A stretch of 64,000 bases of DNA, from assembly GCA_017527435.1 (NCBI GenBank), contig JAFXQB010000017.1, positions 1-64,000 on the forward strand, in the 5' to 3' direction. This document shows positions 16,763-25,236 of the stretch, piece after piece. The translations under genes and the position numbers were made by a program. Position 1 is the first letter of the stretch. Each line of letters begins with the position of its first letter. The notes beneath the pieces are model-generated. The model did no database searches. It saw nothing but the letters and a program-made list of their open reading frames with translations, and was not told the origin of the DNA. This DNA is from Salinivirgaceae bacterium. GTDB taxonomy: Bacteria > Bacteroidota > Bacteroidia > Bacteroidales > SZUA-534.

Positions 16763-17818
16763 CTATCTATATATCCGATTCTTATTCAGCGCCTTACGAT
16801 ACTTCTCGGCATTGGCGTTATGCTCAATCAGCGTGCGGGCAAAAGCGTGATAGCCCGAAAAATCGTCTTTGGCACAGAAATACAGATATTTGTGCTTGTT
16901 GTGGTTAAGCACGGCGTCAATCGACGATTTCGACGGAATGCAAATCGGTCCCGGTGGTAATCCCTTGTGTTTGTATGTGTTATACGGGCTTTCAACTTCA
17001 AGATGGCGGTTCAGGATGCGCTTGATTTCGAAATCGCCGACAGCGAACTTCACGGTCGGATCGGCCTGCAGCGGCATTCCAATGCGGATGCGGTTCAGAT
17101 AGACGCCGGCCACATCGGGTTTCTCGTCGTTTTTGATGGTCTCTTCTTCCACAATCGACGCCAGCGTGTAAGCTTCGTCGGGTGTGAGATTGACGGCTTT
17201 GGCCTTCTCGCGGCGGCTGTCGTTCCAGAATTTGACCGACTCGGCATACATCCGCTCAACAAACTGCTCGGCGCTTGTGTTCCAGTTGAAATGGTAGGTG
17301 TCGGTAATGAACAGCGTGAAAGCCGTCTCTTTTGTTTTGCCGAATTTTGCCAGATAACTGTTGTCAGTCAACAACATATACAGTTCGGCATCATTCATTT
17401 CGAGCTTGTTGCCAACCAGTTCGGCAAGCCGCTTGATTGAGCGCACCTTGCCAATGGTAATCTTCACAGGCTCTTGCGCGCCGCTTCGCAACAGATTGAC
17501 TAACTGATTGTTGCTCATACCATTGCGAATCTTGAACCGTCCGGCTTTGACCAATTGCGGATAGTTTTTCTGCCGTGCCACCCAGTCGAACGATTCTGCA
17601 TCGATAACAAAACTGCTGTCTTTCAGCATCTTGAGCACATCGGCATAAACGCTGCCCGTGCGAATATAGAGATAGGCAGTCTTGCGTCCGTCGAGATTGA
17701 CGTTGGGCCGCTGCACTTCACCATATATATGATAGGCCATCACCGCAAAGACAATCGCCCCCGCCAAGCCGCTCAGCGCCAGCCACCGGCCAAGTTTTTT
17801 CTTACTTTTTTTTGCCAC
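16763..17818 (-). CDS. mltG: Endolytic murein transglycosylase MltG
   Basis: 351 residues. A basic N-terminus and one membrane helix (about 12-31) anchor it in the inner membrane. A LysM-like region (about 45-125) and the YceG catalytic domain follow. The catalytic Glu is in ASIVEEETIKND (about E224), followed by VAGVYLNRIRIGMPLQADPTV-type conserved sequence and the late YNTYKHKGLPPGPICIPS. It cuts nascent peptidoglycan strands and so limits glycan length. It is divergent from recG and preceded by a TAAATTTG element 22 nt before the ATG. Confidence 0.93.
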   Translation of the reverse strand: MAKKSKKKLGRWLALSGLAGAIVFAVMAYHIYGEVQRPNVNLDGRKTAYLYIRTGSVYADVLKMLKDSSFVIDAESFDWVARQKNYPQLVKAGRFKIRNGMSNNQLVNLLRSGAQEPVKITIGKVRSIKRLAELVGNKLEMNDAELYMLLTDNSYLAKFGKTKETAFTLFITDTYHFNWNTSAEQFVERMYAESVKFWNDSRREKAKAVNLTPDEAYTLASIVEEETIKNDEKPDVAGVYLNRIRIGMPLQADPTVKFAVGDFEIKRILNRHLEVESPYNTYKHKGLPPGPICIPSKSSIDAVLNHNKHKYLYFCAKDDFSGYHAFARTLIEHNANAEKYRKALNKNRIYR

Positions 17819-17840
17819 GATTGTGTTGTTTTTCGAGCCG

Positions 17841-17848
17841 CAAATTTA
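17841..17848 (-). promoter_or_regulatory. Bacteroidetes -7 element (TAAATTTG) for mltG
   Basis: Exact TAnnTTTG match on the minus strand, 22 nt upstream of the mltG ATG. Confidence 0.6.
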
Positions 17849-17997
17849 GATTCTTTTTCGGAAACAGCACCATCCGAGAAACCGACAAGAAGGATTTTAC
17901 AAGCGAACAAGCCTATCAACTTGCGCCTAATTGTCAAAATTGTTTTCTTTACAATCTGGAATCTGACCGGCTTTACGGTCAACACTTGACTAGCGAA

Positions 17998-20112
17998 ATG
18001 AATGCAGGAAACATTCTCGACACTGACATAATGTACCTGAAGGGCGTTGGCCCGCAGCGGGCTCTGACGCTTGCCGACGAGTTGGGCGTGAAAACCTACG
18101 CCGACCTGCTCTACTATTTCCCCTACCGCTACCTTGACCGCACGCGCTTCTATTCCATCAACTCGATAAACGAAGATTTGGGACTGATTCAGGTGAAAGG
18201 CAGAATCACCAAGACCGAACTTGTGGGCGAAGGCCGCAACCAGCGCTTTGTGGCGTGGTTTGCCGATGAGACTGGCGCCGTGCCGCTTGTCTGGTTCAAG
18301 GGCATCAAATGGATTAAAGACCGATTCAAGGTCGGGGCTGAATATGTCGTTTTCGGCAAGCCGACGGAATTCAACCACCAGTTGAATTTTGTCCATCCCG
18401 AGATTGAAGATATGGCCAAATACCAGGCCAAGCCCGAGTTCTCGCTGCAGCCGCTCTACAACACATCTGAAAAGATGAAAACCAAGATGGTTACGTCGAA
18501 AACCATCCACCAGTTGCAAATCAACTTGCACGAAGCCATCAAAAACACCACAATTTTTGAAACTCTGCCGCGCGAACTACTCGAAAAACTGAATCTGCCC
18601 AACCTGAAAACCGCACTGACCGATATTCATCTGCCTAAAAATCAGCACGATTTGCAGCGGGCGCAGTTGCGGCTCAAGTTCGAAGAATTGTTTTATATCC
18701 AACTCAAACTATTAAGACTCAAAAAGATACGCGCCCGAGCCAACGGTGGACACAAGTTCGAAGTTGTAGGTCAAAATTTCAACGATTTCTACAACAACCA
18801 TCTGCCCTTCAGCCTGACCAACGCCCAGAAACGCGTTCTGCGCGAAATCCGCCGCGACACCAACACTGGCCTGCAGATGAACCGTCTGCTGCAAGGCGAT
18901 GTGGGCAGCGGCAAGACGCTGGTGGCGCTGATGTCGATGCTTTTGGCGTTGGACAACGGCTTCCAGTCGTGTCTGATGGCCCCCACCGAGATTCTGGCGC
19001 AGCAGCACTACAAATCGTTCTGCGAGATGCTTGCGCCGATGGGCATCGAAGTGGCGCTGCTGACGGGCTCAACAAAGCAATCCACTCGTACTCAACTGCT
19101 TGCCGACCTTGCCAGCGGCCAGTTGAAAATACTCATCGGTACACACGCGCTGATTGAAGACCGCGTGGTTTTCAACAGTTTAGGTCTTGTGGTCATCGAT
19201 GAGCAGCACCGTTTTGGCGTTGCGCAGCGTGCACGGCTGTGGTCGAAAAACAGCATTCCGCCGCACGTATTGGTGATGACCGCCACCCCTATTCCGCGCA
19301 CGCTGGCAATGACGCTCTACGGCGATTTGGACGTGTCGGTAATCGACGAACTGCCGCCAGGCCGCAAACCCGTCAAGACCATACACTACAACGATTCGCG
19401 GCGTTTGCAGATGTTCGGATTCCTGCGTGAGCAACTCAAGCAGGGACGGCAGGTTTACATCGTCTATCCGCTCATCAGCGAGCCGAAAGCGTCTGATTTG
19501 AAATACCTTGAAGACGGTGTTGAGAGCATATCGCGCGCCTTTCCCCCGCCCGACTACGCCATCAGCGTTGTCCACGGGCAGATGCCGTCGGCTGATAAAG
19601 AGAAATCGATGACCTATTTTGCCAAGGGCATCACCAATATAATGATAGCCACCACGGTGATTGAAGTTGGTGTGAACGTGCCCAACGCGTCGGTGATGGT
19701 GATTGAGAACGCCGAGCGGTTCGGCCTGAGCCAGTTGCACCAGTTGCGCGGTCGTGTGGGCCGCGGTGCCGACCAGTCGTACTGCATTCTGATGACGGGC
19801 GACCGCCTGACCACCGAAGGCCGCAAGCGCATCCAGACGATGGTCGAGACCAACGACGGCTTTGTGATTGCCGAAGCCGACCTGAAACTGCGCGGTCCTG
19901 GCGACATTGAAGGCACGCAGCAAAGTGGCATCGCCATCGACCTGAAAATCGCCGATTTAGGAAAAGACAATCAGATTCTGATGCTTGCCCGCGACGAAGC
20001 GTCGCACATTCTGGAAGCCGACCCGAACCTGAAACAGCCCGAGCACGTCATTCTCGACTCTGAAATCAAGCGCCGCTGGAAATATGAGTTCGACTGGGGG
20101 CAGATTTCGTAA
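17998..20112 (+). CDS. recG: ATP-dependent DNA helicase RecG
   Basis: 704 residues from ATG 17998. The reading frame extends 62 codons further upstream and overlaps mltG, but RecG homology begins at LKGVGPQRALTL. The wedge domain with its OB fold is at about 60-160. Walker A is GDVGSGKT (about 300-307), Walker B/DEQH starts at about 401 (VVIDEQHRFGV), TATPIPRT follows, and the C-terminal half has QLRGRVGRG and RGPGDIEGTQQSG. It remodels stalled replication forks. It is divergent from mltG and convergent with the YgjV-GNAT gene. Confidence 0.96.
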   Translation: MNAGNILDTDIMYLKGVGPQRALTLADELGVKTYADLLYYFPYRYLDRTRFYSINSINEDLGLIQVKGRITKTELVGEGRNQRFVAWFADETGAVPLVWFKGIKWIKDRFKVGAEYVVFGKPTEFNHQLNFVHPEIEDMAKYQAKPEFSLQPLYNTSEKMKTKMVTSKTIHQLQINLHEAIKNTTIFETLPRELLEKLNLPNLKTALTDIHLPKNQHDLQRAQLRLKFEELFYIQLKLLRLKKIRARANGGHKFEVVGQNFNDFYNNHLPFSLTNAQKRVLREIRRDTNTGLQMNRLLQGDVGSGKTLVALMSMLLALDNGFQSCLMAPTEILAQQHYKSFCEMLAPMGIEVALLTGSTKQSTRTQLLADLASGQLKILIGTHALIEDRVVFNSLGLVVIDEQHRFGVAQRARLWSKNSIPPHVLVMTATPIPRTLAMTLYGDLDVSVIDELPPGRKPVKTIHYNDSRRLQMFGFLREQLKQGRQVYIVYPLISEPKASDLKYLEDGVESISRAFPPPDYAISVVHGQMPSADKEKSMTYFAKGITNIMIATTVIEVGVNVPNASVMVIENAERFGLSQLHQLRGRVGRGADQSYCILMTGDRLTTEGRKRIQTMVETNDGFVIAEADLKLRGPGDIEGTQQSGIAIDLKIADLGKDNQILMLARDEASHILEADPNLKQPEHVILDSEIKRRWKYEFDWGQIS

Positions 20113-20145
20113 ATGATGTAGAATTAGTGATAAATACGACCATCT

Positions 20146-20772
20146 TTAAATTGCTAATTCGAAGGTCTTCACACCTGATTCTGACTGAATTTCGCTGAAA
20201 CCGACACGACGCAAATATCGTGTGTGATAAGCCGACGCAGACAATGCGATTATCTTCTTGATTCCGTGGTCTTTAAAAATATTACGATTGGCGTTGAAAA
20301 GAAAATCACCCACCTTGAAATCACGGTACATTGGAATCACATAATCAAGTTCAACCAGCAGAGTGCCGTCACCCATATCGCTAGCCAGAAAGATGCCGGC
20401 AATATTCATATTGCGCACAATAACATACGAGCAGACATACAATCGCTTTTCCAACTTGAATTCCGGGAAAAATCGTTCAATATCAGACTTATAATGATTG
20501 ATAAAAGGCTCGACAAGACTATCATCAGTTTTGATTGACAGCAGTTTGAAAGTATGTTTTGATAGCAGATTACGGCTGATGTGCACTATATTGACACAAG
20601 CGATAGCGGCATTCATCAATGCAACAGGATATGAGCCTATTCGCAGACCATAAATAATATAAAGAATACAACCTATCGTATTGAGAATACGCAGTTTTAT
20701 TACTGATGTCATCATCATGGCAAGCAGCAGAAGTGCCGATGCCACATAGCCGATAATTTCAACATTACTCAT
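20146..20772 (-). CDS. YgjV-like membrane domain fused to GNAT-like domain
   Basis: 208 residues. Residues 1-75 form about three membrane helices resembling the YgjV inner-membrane family (IIGYVASALLLLAMMMTSV, ILNTIGCILYIIYGLRIGSY). Residues 85-208 look like an acetyltransferase fold (GTLLVELDYVIPMYRDFKVG, then HTRYLRRVGFSE near the end, as in GNAT motif B), but without a clear Q/RxxGxG loop. It overlaps the antiporter gene by 4 nt (ATGA), so translation is coupled. Function is unknown; a membrane-tethered acyl/acetyl-transfer role is only a guess. Confidence 0.7.
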   Translation of the reverse strand: MSNVEIIGYVASALLLLAMMMTSVIKLRILNTIGCILYIIYGLRIGSYPVALMNAAIACVNIVHISRNLLSKHTFKLLSIKTDDSLVEPFINHYKSDIERFFPEFKLEKRLYVCSYVIVRNMNIAGIFLASDMGDGTLLVELDYVIPMYRDFKVGDFLFNANRNIFKDHGIKKIIALSASAYHTRYLRRVGFSEIQSESGVKTFELAI

Positions 20773-22076
20773 ACTTCATCATTTTGATTTACAACCGATT
20801 CAGTCCCTGATGTCGCGTCATTATTCTTCCCTATCATTGCGATTTTCTCGAGTTTTGGTATCGGCCTGAAGAAAACACGATAGAACCGGCTGATGAACCG
20901 TGTGCGGATAAGCGGTATCAAAACCGATGTGGTCAGAATGCTGACAAACACCACGTTATACACAATTATCTGAATTTCAGAGCCTTCGGGAATGCCATAC
21001 TGAAGCGGCAATCCGGCCAGGACGGCTGCGGCCAAGCCTTTGGGCACCATTGCCGACATAATCGACTTGTCTTCCCAGGTGATGTCGGTGTCGCGCACCA
21101 GAAACCGCGTTGAAACGAGCCTTGCAAGGTAGATGGCCCCTACCAGCGCAGCCGCAATGATGAAGAAATACGACGACTCGAACGGAATGGCCATTCCCAG
21201 ATAGACAAAGAAGTAGATTTTCAGCAAGAAGACGATTTCGCTGTACAGCTTGCGTTCCAGCTCGGTGATGATGCCGTCGGGCAGCTTGCTTTTAATCTTT
21301 TCAGGCAGATGAATCTTGCTGTAGTTGCCCAGCACAATGCCGAAAGCGAGCGCCGTGATGGCGCCGCTGAACCCAAAATATTCGGCCATACCATATACAA
21401 TGAACATAAAGGCGAATGTGGTGAACTGCGTGTTGGGGAATGTCTTAATCCAGTTCATCAGCCGCAGCCAAACATAAGCCGCACCAACGCCCAACGCCGA
21501 TGCCAGCACCAGCGACGAAATGAGTGAGCCGGCAATCTTGCCCAATTCAACAACGCCCGTCGAATAACTGCCTAAAAAGCTGATTGCAAACACGATACAC
21601 AAGACATCGGTCAAAGCCGATTCCAAAACCAGAACAGTGCTTGGCTTGTCGCTCATACGCAGCAAACGAACCATTGGCAGCACCACCGCCGACGATGTGC
21701 CGCCCAGAATGAAACCGGTGATGAACGACAGCAGCCACGAGTAATGCAGCATATAGTGCAGCAGCACTCCCACAATGATGGCGGTTATGAAGAAGAAACT
21801 GACTGTCAGTTTCGACGCCGTGCGCATCGAGCCGCCAATGCTCGAGAGTTCCATATTCAGGCCGCCTTCGAAAAGAATGATGATAAGTGCGACACTTGTG
21901 AGCACCTGCCCCAACATTCCAAGACTGTCAATCGAAGCCAAATGAAAAACCGGCCCAATGAGTATGCCGACAAAAATCAAAATGAGCACATCGGGAATGC
22001 GCGTCTTTTGGTAGAGTATTGTCAGATAGTGCGAAAAAAAGTAAAGCAGGCCGATACAGATAATGGTTATTTCCAT
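20769..22076 (-). CDS. Cation:proton antiporter (CPA family)
   Basis: 435 residues with about 12 membrane segments. Features of the CPA1/CPA2 exchangers are LFEGGLNMELSSIG (about 68-81), a Ser/Ala-rich GGTSSAVVLPMVRLL crossover segment, and ESALTDVLCIVFAISF with the conserved Asp. There is no C-terminal TrkA/RCK domain; only about 40 cytosolic residues follow the last helix. It would exchange Na+ or K+ for H+ across the inner membrane. It is the first gene of a two-gene unit with the YgjV-GNAT gene. Confidence 0.9.
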   Translation of the reverse strand: MEITIICIGLLYFFSHYLTILYQKTRIPDVLILIFVGILIGPVFHLASIDSLGMLGQVLTSVALIIILFEGGLNMELSSIGGSMRTASKLTVSFFFITAIIVGVLLHYMLHYSWLLSFITGFILGGTSSAVVLPMVRLLRMSDKPSTVLVLESALTDVLCIVFAISFLGSYSTGVVELGKIAGSLISSLVLASALGVGAAYVWLRLMNWIKTFPNTQFTTFAFMFIVYGMAEYFGFSGAITALAFGIVLGNYSKIHLPEKIKSKLPDGIITELERKLYSEIVFLLKIYFFVYLGMAIPFESSYFFIIAAALVGAIYLARLVSTRFLVRDTDITWEDKSIMSAMVPKGLAAAVLAGLPLQYGIPEGSEIQIIVYNVVFVSILTTSVLIPLIRTRFISRFYRVFFRPIPKLEKIAMIGKNNDATSGTESVVNQNDEV

Positions 22077-22273
22077 AATAATCAGTTTTTTACATTTACA
22101 TCAGATGCCAAACAACCTTGCGGTCATTCTCGGCGCCAAAAGTTTCAATAAAATTACAAATTCTACGAATAATCAAAACTTTTCGCACATTTTTTCGCTT
22201 CGCACCAATAAAAGAAAAGGCGCCCTAAAGCGCCAATTCAATTATAGGTTTCCCGAATTTTCGTGATTGGTTA

Positions 22274-23296
22274 TTACCATCCAAACTTATAAACCAGCGT
22301 CTGGCGGTAGGTCTCGCCCGGGCGCAGAACCGCCGACGGGAACATCGGTTTGTTGGGCGCGTCAGGGATGCCTTGCGGCTCAAGAGCCACGGCGCAGTAT
22401 GAGCAGAACGGCTTGCCGCCCTTGCCCGTTTGCGAGCTGTTGAAGTGCATTGCGGTGTAAACCTGCAGGCCGGGCTGCGTTGAGTAAACTTCAACAAAAC
22501 GGCCCGATTCGGGGTCGGTTACGCGGCCGCAGAAGCCCATTTCGCCAGCGGGCTTGTCGATAATCCAGTTGTGGTCGAAGCCTTTGAAGAGTTGAATCTG
22601 CTCGTACGGCGTGTTGATGGCGTCGCCGATTGCCACAGGCTTGCGAAGGTCCATTGGGGTGCCTTCAACGTTGCGAATCTCGCCCGAAGGAACGCCGTCG
22701 GCTATGGGTGTGAACTGCTTGGCGTTCACTTCAATCTGATGGCTGAACACAGGGCCGCTGCCCGCGCCGCGCATATTCAGGTACGGATGGCTCGTCAGGT
22801 TGATGACGGTCGGTTTGTCGGTTGTGGCTTCAAAATCGATGATGAACTCGTTGTCGTCGGTCAGCGAATAGGTGGCCTTGACGTTCAGATTGCCTGGGTA
22901 ATTCTCGTCGCCATCGGGACTGAAAAGTGTCAGTTCGTAGGCACCGGCACGGCCTGCTATTTTGGTTTCTTTCACGTCCCAATCGCGGCTGTTGAAGCCT
23001 GTCGGACCGCCGTGCAGGTGGTTTTGGCCGTCGTTCAGCGCAAGTTGGTACTCACGGCCGTCGAGCACAAAGTGGCCCTTGGCGATTCGGTTTGCAAAGC
23101 GTCCGCAGATGGCGCCAATGTAAGCGTCGCCGTCGATGGCTTCCTGAACGGTATCGTAGCCAATCATCACGTCAACTTTCTTGCCTGGATTTTGAGTATC
23201 AGGCAGTTGCACTGAAATCACCTTTGCGCCGCGCGGCATAAATTCAATTGTCAAACCGTTTTTGTTCGACAACTGGTATGTTTTTGTCTCACTCAT
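22274..23296 (-). CDS. galM: Aldose 1-epimerase (mutarotase)
   Basis: 340 residues. It interconverts alpha and beta anomers of aldoses such as glucose, galactose or xylose. Expected residues are present: NHLHGG (92-97), H170 in INLTSHPYLNM and E306 in VALEPQGIPDAPN. There is no signal peptide, so it is cytosolic. It is divergent from the phosphoesterase gene. Its first 20 codons and the whole upstream region are duplicated 1.1 kb to the right (24366 onward). Confidence 0.95.
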   Translation of the reverse strand: MSETKTYQLSNKNGLTIEFMPRGAKVISVQLPDTQNPGKKVDVMIGYDTVQEAIDGDAYIGAICGRFANRIAKGHFVLDGREYQLALNDGQNHLHGGPTGFNSRDWDVKETKIAGRAGAYELTLFSPDGDENYPGNLNVKATYSLTDDNEFIIDFEATTDKPTVINLTSHPYLNMRGAGSGPVFSHQIEVNAKQFTPIADGVPSGEIRNVEGTPMDLRKPVAIGDAINTPYEQIQLFKGFDHNWIIDKPAGEMGFCGRVTDPESGRFVEVYSTQPGLQVYTAMHFNSSQTGKGGKPFCSYCAVALEPQGIPDAPNKPMFPSAVLRPGETYRQTLVYKFGW

Positions 23297-23495
23297 TTTT
23301 TGTGTTGTTTTATGTTTTTCTTAAGCGTTGGCAAGATATAAAAGTTCTGCAAAACTTCGCGATTGGCAACTTTAAACTTGCGCAGGAATTTGAATAATCG
23401 TTTTTTTTGTTAATTCGTGTCACATATGCATTTATTCTGCGCCTATATAAATGAGTTTAACTTAAAACCACAATTATGAATAATGTAATAACTGC
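23235..23495. repeat. Segmental duplication, copy 1
   Basis: This runs from GGCATAAATTC inside galM (codons 1-20), through the 179-bp intergenic region, to the first codons of the phosphoesterase gene (MNNVITA). It is repeated with about 90% identity at 24366-24624, in the same orientation. The offset between copies is about 1,130 bp. Confidence 0.93.
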
Positions 23496-24258
23496 ACTAC
23501 TTTTTGCATTACAACTTTCAGCACAAGTGCTGGTAATACCCGACATTCACGGGCGCACATATTGGAAAGAAGCCACAGCTAAATATCCGAATTTGCCAGT
23601 TATCTTCCTTGGCGATTATCTTGACCCTTACTCGTACGAAGGCATCACCTCGGAAGAAGCGTTGGCAAATTTCAAAGAGATTTTGGCCTTCAAGAAAGCG
23701 AATATGGACAGAGTAACGCTGCTGATTGGCAATCACGAAGTCCATTATATAGACACCGCCTTGTGGTTCAGCCGAAAAGACACCATCAATGCAGAATATA
23801 TCCATCAGCTACTGCAAGAGAATCTGCCTTTGTTTCTGATGGCCACACACGTGGATTTGGATGGAAAAAGCTATCTGTTCACACATTCGGGCATACTTGA
23901 AGCTTGGTGGAAAAAGTATTTCCCTGAAACGCCTACAGATGCAGCATCTGTTTGCAACGCGCTGAATGACAAGATGAACGATTCGGCAACATTCGTGGCG
24001 TTTATTGATGATGCACTGATGAACATCAGCAAACTGCGCAGAGGCAATGCCGAAGCCGGCTCGTGCGTATGGGCCGATGTGCGCGAACAACCTAAAAAGA
24101 CAGATTTTCTTGATGGAACCTACCAAGTATTTGGCCATACTCAGTTGCGAAAGAAAGCCATCATAAAGAAGTCTTTTGCCGATTTGGATTGCCGGAAGGC
24201 CTTCCTGCTCAAAACGAAAGACGGACATACCAAAATTGTTGAATTTGGTAAAGAATAA
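23476..24258 (+). CDS. Secreted metallophosphoesterase
   Basis: 260 residues with a short signal peptide (about 1-17, ending LSAQ). The calcineurin-like metal motifs are in order: PDIHGR (22-27), GDYLD (46-50), GNHEVH (85-90), FTHSG and FGHTQ. It is therefore a two-metal phosphatase acting in the periplasm or beyond. The substrate is not predictable, but the motif spacing resembles Ser/Thr-phosphatase-like or ApaH-like members. It lies between two copies of the same duplicated segment, and its first codons are part of the copied region. Confidence 0.88.
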   Translation: MNNVITALLFALQLSAQVLVIPDIHGRTYWKEATAKYPNLPVIFLGDYLDPYSYEGITSEEALANFKEILAFKKANMDRVTLLIGNHEVHYIDTALWFSRKDTINAEYIHQLLQENLPLFLMATHVDLDGKSYLFTHSGILEAWWKKYFPETPTDAASVCNALNDKMNDSATFVAFIDDALMNISKLRRGNAEAGSCVWADVREQPKKTDFLDGTYQVFGHTQLRKKAIIKKSFADLDCRKAFLLKTKDGHTKIVEFGKE

Positions 24259-24331
24259 TTAGTGCCTTTAATCGCCATAAAACACATTTTCCATGGCAAT
24301 AAATCAAATAATGGCACCAACATGTTGCCCC

Positions 24332-24427
24332 TTATAAAAAACTATGCCACCCGATCATTCGCGGTGGCATAAATTCAATTGTCAAACCGTTTTTGTTCGA
24401 CAACTGGTATGTTTTTGTCTCACTCAT
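24332..24427 (-). pseudogene. Truncated galM copy, 31-codon open frame
   Basis: On the minus strand the duplicated galM start reads through the first 20 residues unchanged (MSETKTYQLSNKNGLTIEFM), then diverges to PPRMIGWHSFL and stops. The stop lies just after a terminator hairpin, in its T-run. The divergent upstream region of galM is also present, so the remnant could still be transcribed and quickly terminated. Confidence 0.8.
24336..24371 (-). terminator. Terminator at the edge of the duplicated segment
   Basis: Nine-base perfect stem TATGCCACC / GGTGGCATA with an 11-nt loop. On the minus strand it is followed by GTTTTTTATAAG. Its right arm coincides with the boundary of the second galM copy. 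Confidence 0.7.
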
Positions 24428-24624
24428 TTTTTTATCGTTTTTTGTTTTTTAATCGTTGGCAAGATATAAAAGTTCTGCAAAACTTCGCGATTGGCAACTT
24501 TAAACTTGAGCAGGAATTTGAATAATCGTTTTTTTTTGTTAATTCGTGTCACAAATGCATTAATTCCACGTCTATATCAATGAGTTTAACTTAAAACCAC
24601 AATTATGAATAGAGTAATAACCGC
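24366..24624. repeat. Segmental duplication, copy 2
   Basis: Second copy of 23235-23495. Differences are scattered substitutions and small indels. It ends within the signal-peptide codons of the gene at 24605 (MNRVITA compared with MNNVITA in copy 1). The 24259-24365 stretch before it holds only the terminator hairpin. Confidence 0.93.
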
Positions 24625-25132
24625 AACAATCGCTCTGCTTCTAACTTTGAATCTATCAGCGCAAACCACTCAATTTTCACAAAAAGAGCAAGATAAGATT
24701 TTAAAATTGTATACCAAAACATTCAAAAACAACGAAACTATATTGGAAAATATTGGAAATGAGTTAGTTGACATTATGGAAACAACAGGAATGATTGTTG
24801 AGAAAGATTTAGCCGAGCGCCTGTCAATTGATTCGATTCTCATCGACTCGATTAAAATAATAGATGATGCTTCCCCTATTGTGGTTTTAACATATAATTC
24901 TGATAACCAATCATATACCATCAATCTTAATGAAGAAGAAAATGATTCATACCCTGCTATGCATTTTGCCAATACAATATACTATGGTGGCGGAATTGAA
25001 TCGGTTGTTAAAAGTTTGTTGTTTGCATCTTCATTTTCAATACAAGACGCGTTGTATGATATTGAATATGAACTAATTCCACAAGACGATTCGTTAGTAA
25101 TCAGCAACAGGTACATACAGAAGAAGCCCTGA
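24605..25132 (+). CDS. Hypothetical secreted protein with duplicated leader
   Basis: 175 residues. The signal peptide (MNRVITATIALLLTLNLSAQ, cut after about residue 20) begins with codons copied from the phosphoesterase gene, while the mature part is unrelated to it. The mature protein is Asp/Glu/Ile/Ser-rich with a repeat-like SIDSILIDSIKIIDD segment (about 77-91). No family is recognised. Codon use is more AT-rich than in the neighbours. It seems to have acquired the upstream region and secretion signal of its neighbour through the duplication. Confidence 0.7.
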   Translation: MNRVITATIALLLTLNLSAQTTQFSQKEQDKILKLYTKTFKNNETILENIGNELVDIMETTGMIVEKDLAERLSIDSILIDSIKIIDDASPIVVLTYNSDNQSYTINLNEEENDSYPAMHFANTIYYGGGIESVVKSLLFASSFSIQDALYDIEYELIPQDDSLVISNRYIQKKP

Positions 25133-25236
25133 CGCAGCCGTTGTTTTTATCGATTAAATCAGCCACAACTTGTGCCATAATCGACAAAACATCGATATAA
25201 AAAACAACTTTACGTGTAGCACACATATACAAGGCG

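Noticed and set aside
17812..17997. N-terminal extension of RecG from position 17812
   Set aside because: It would overlap mltG, and RecG homology starts at ATG 17998.
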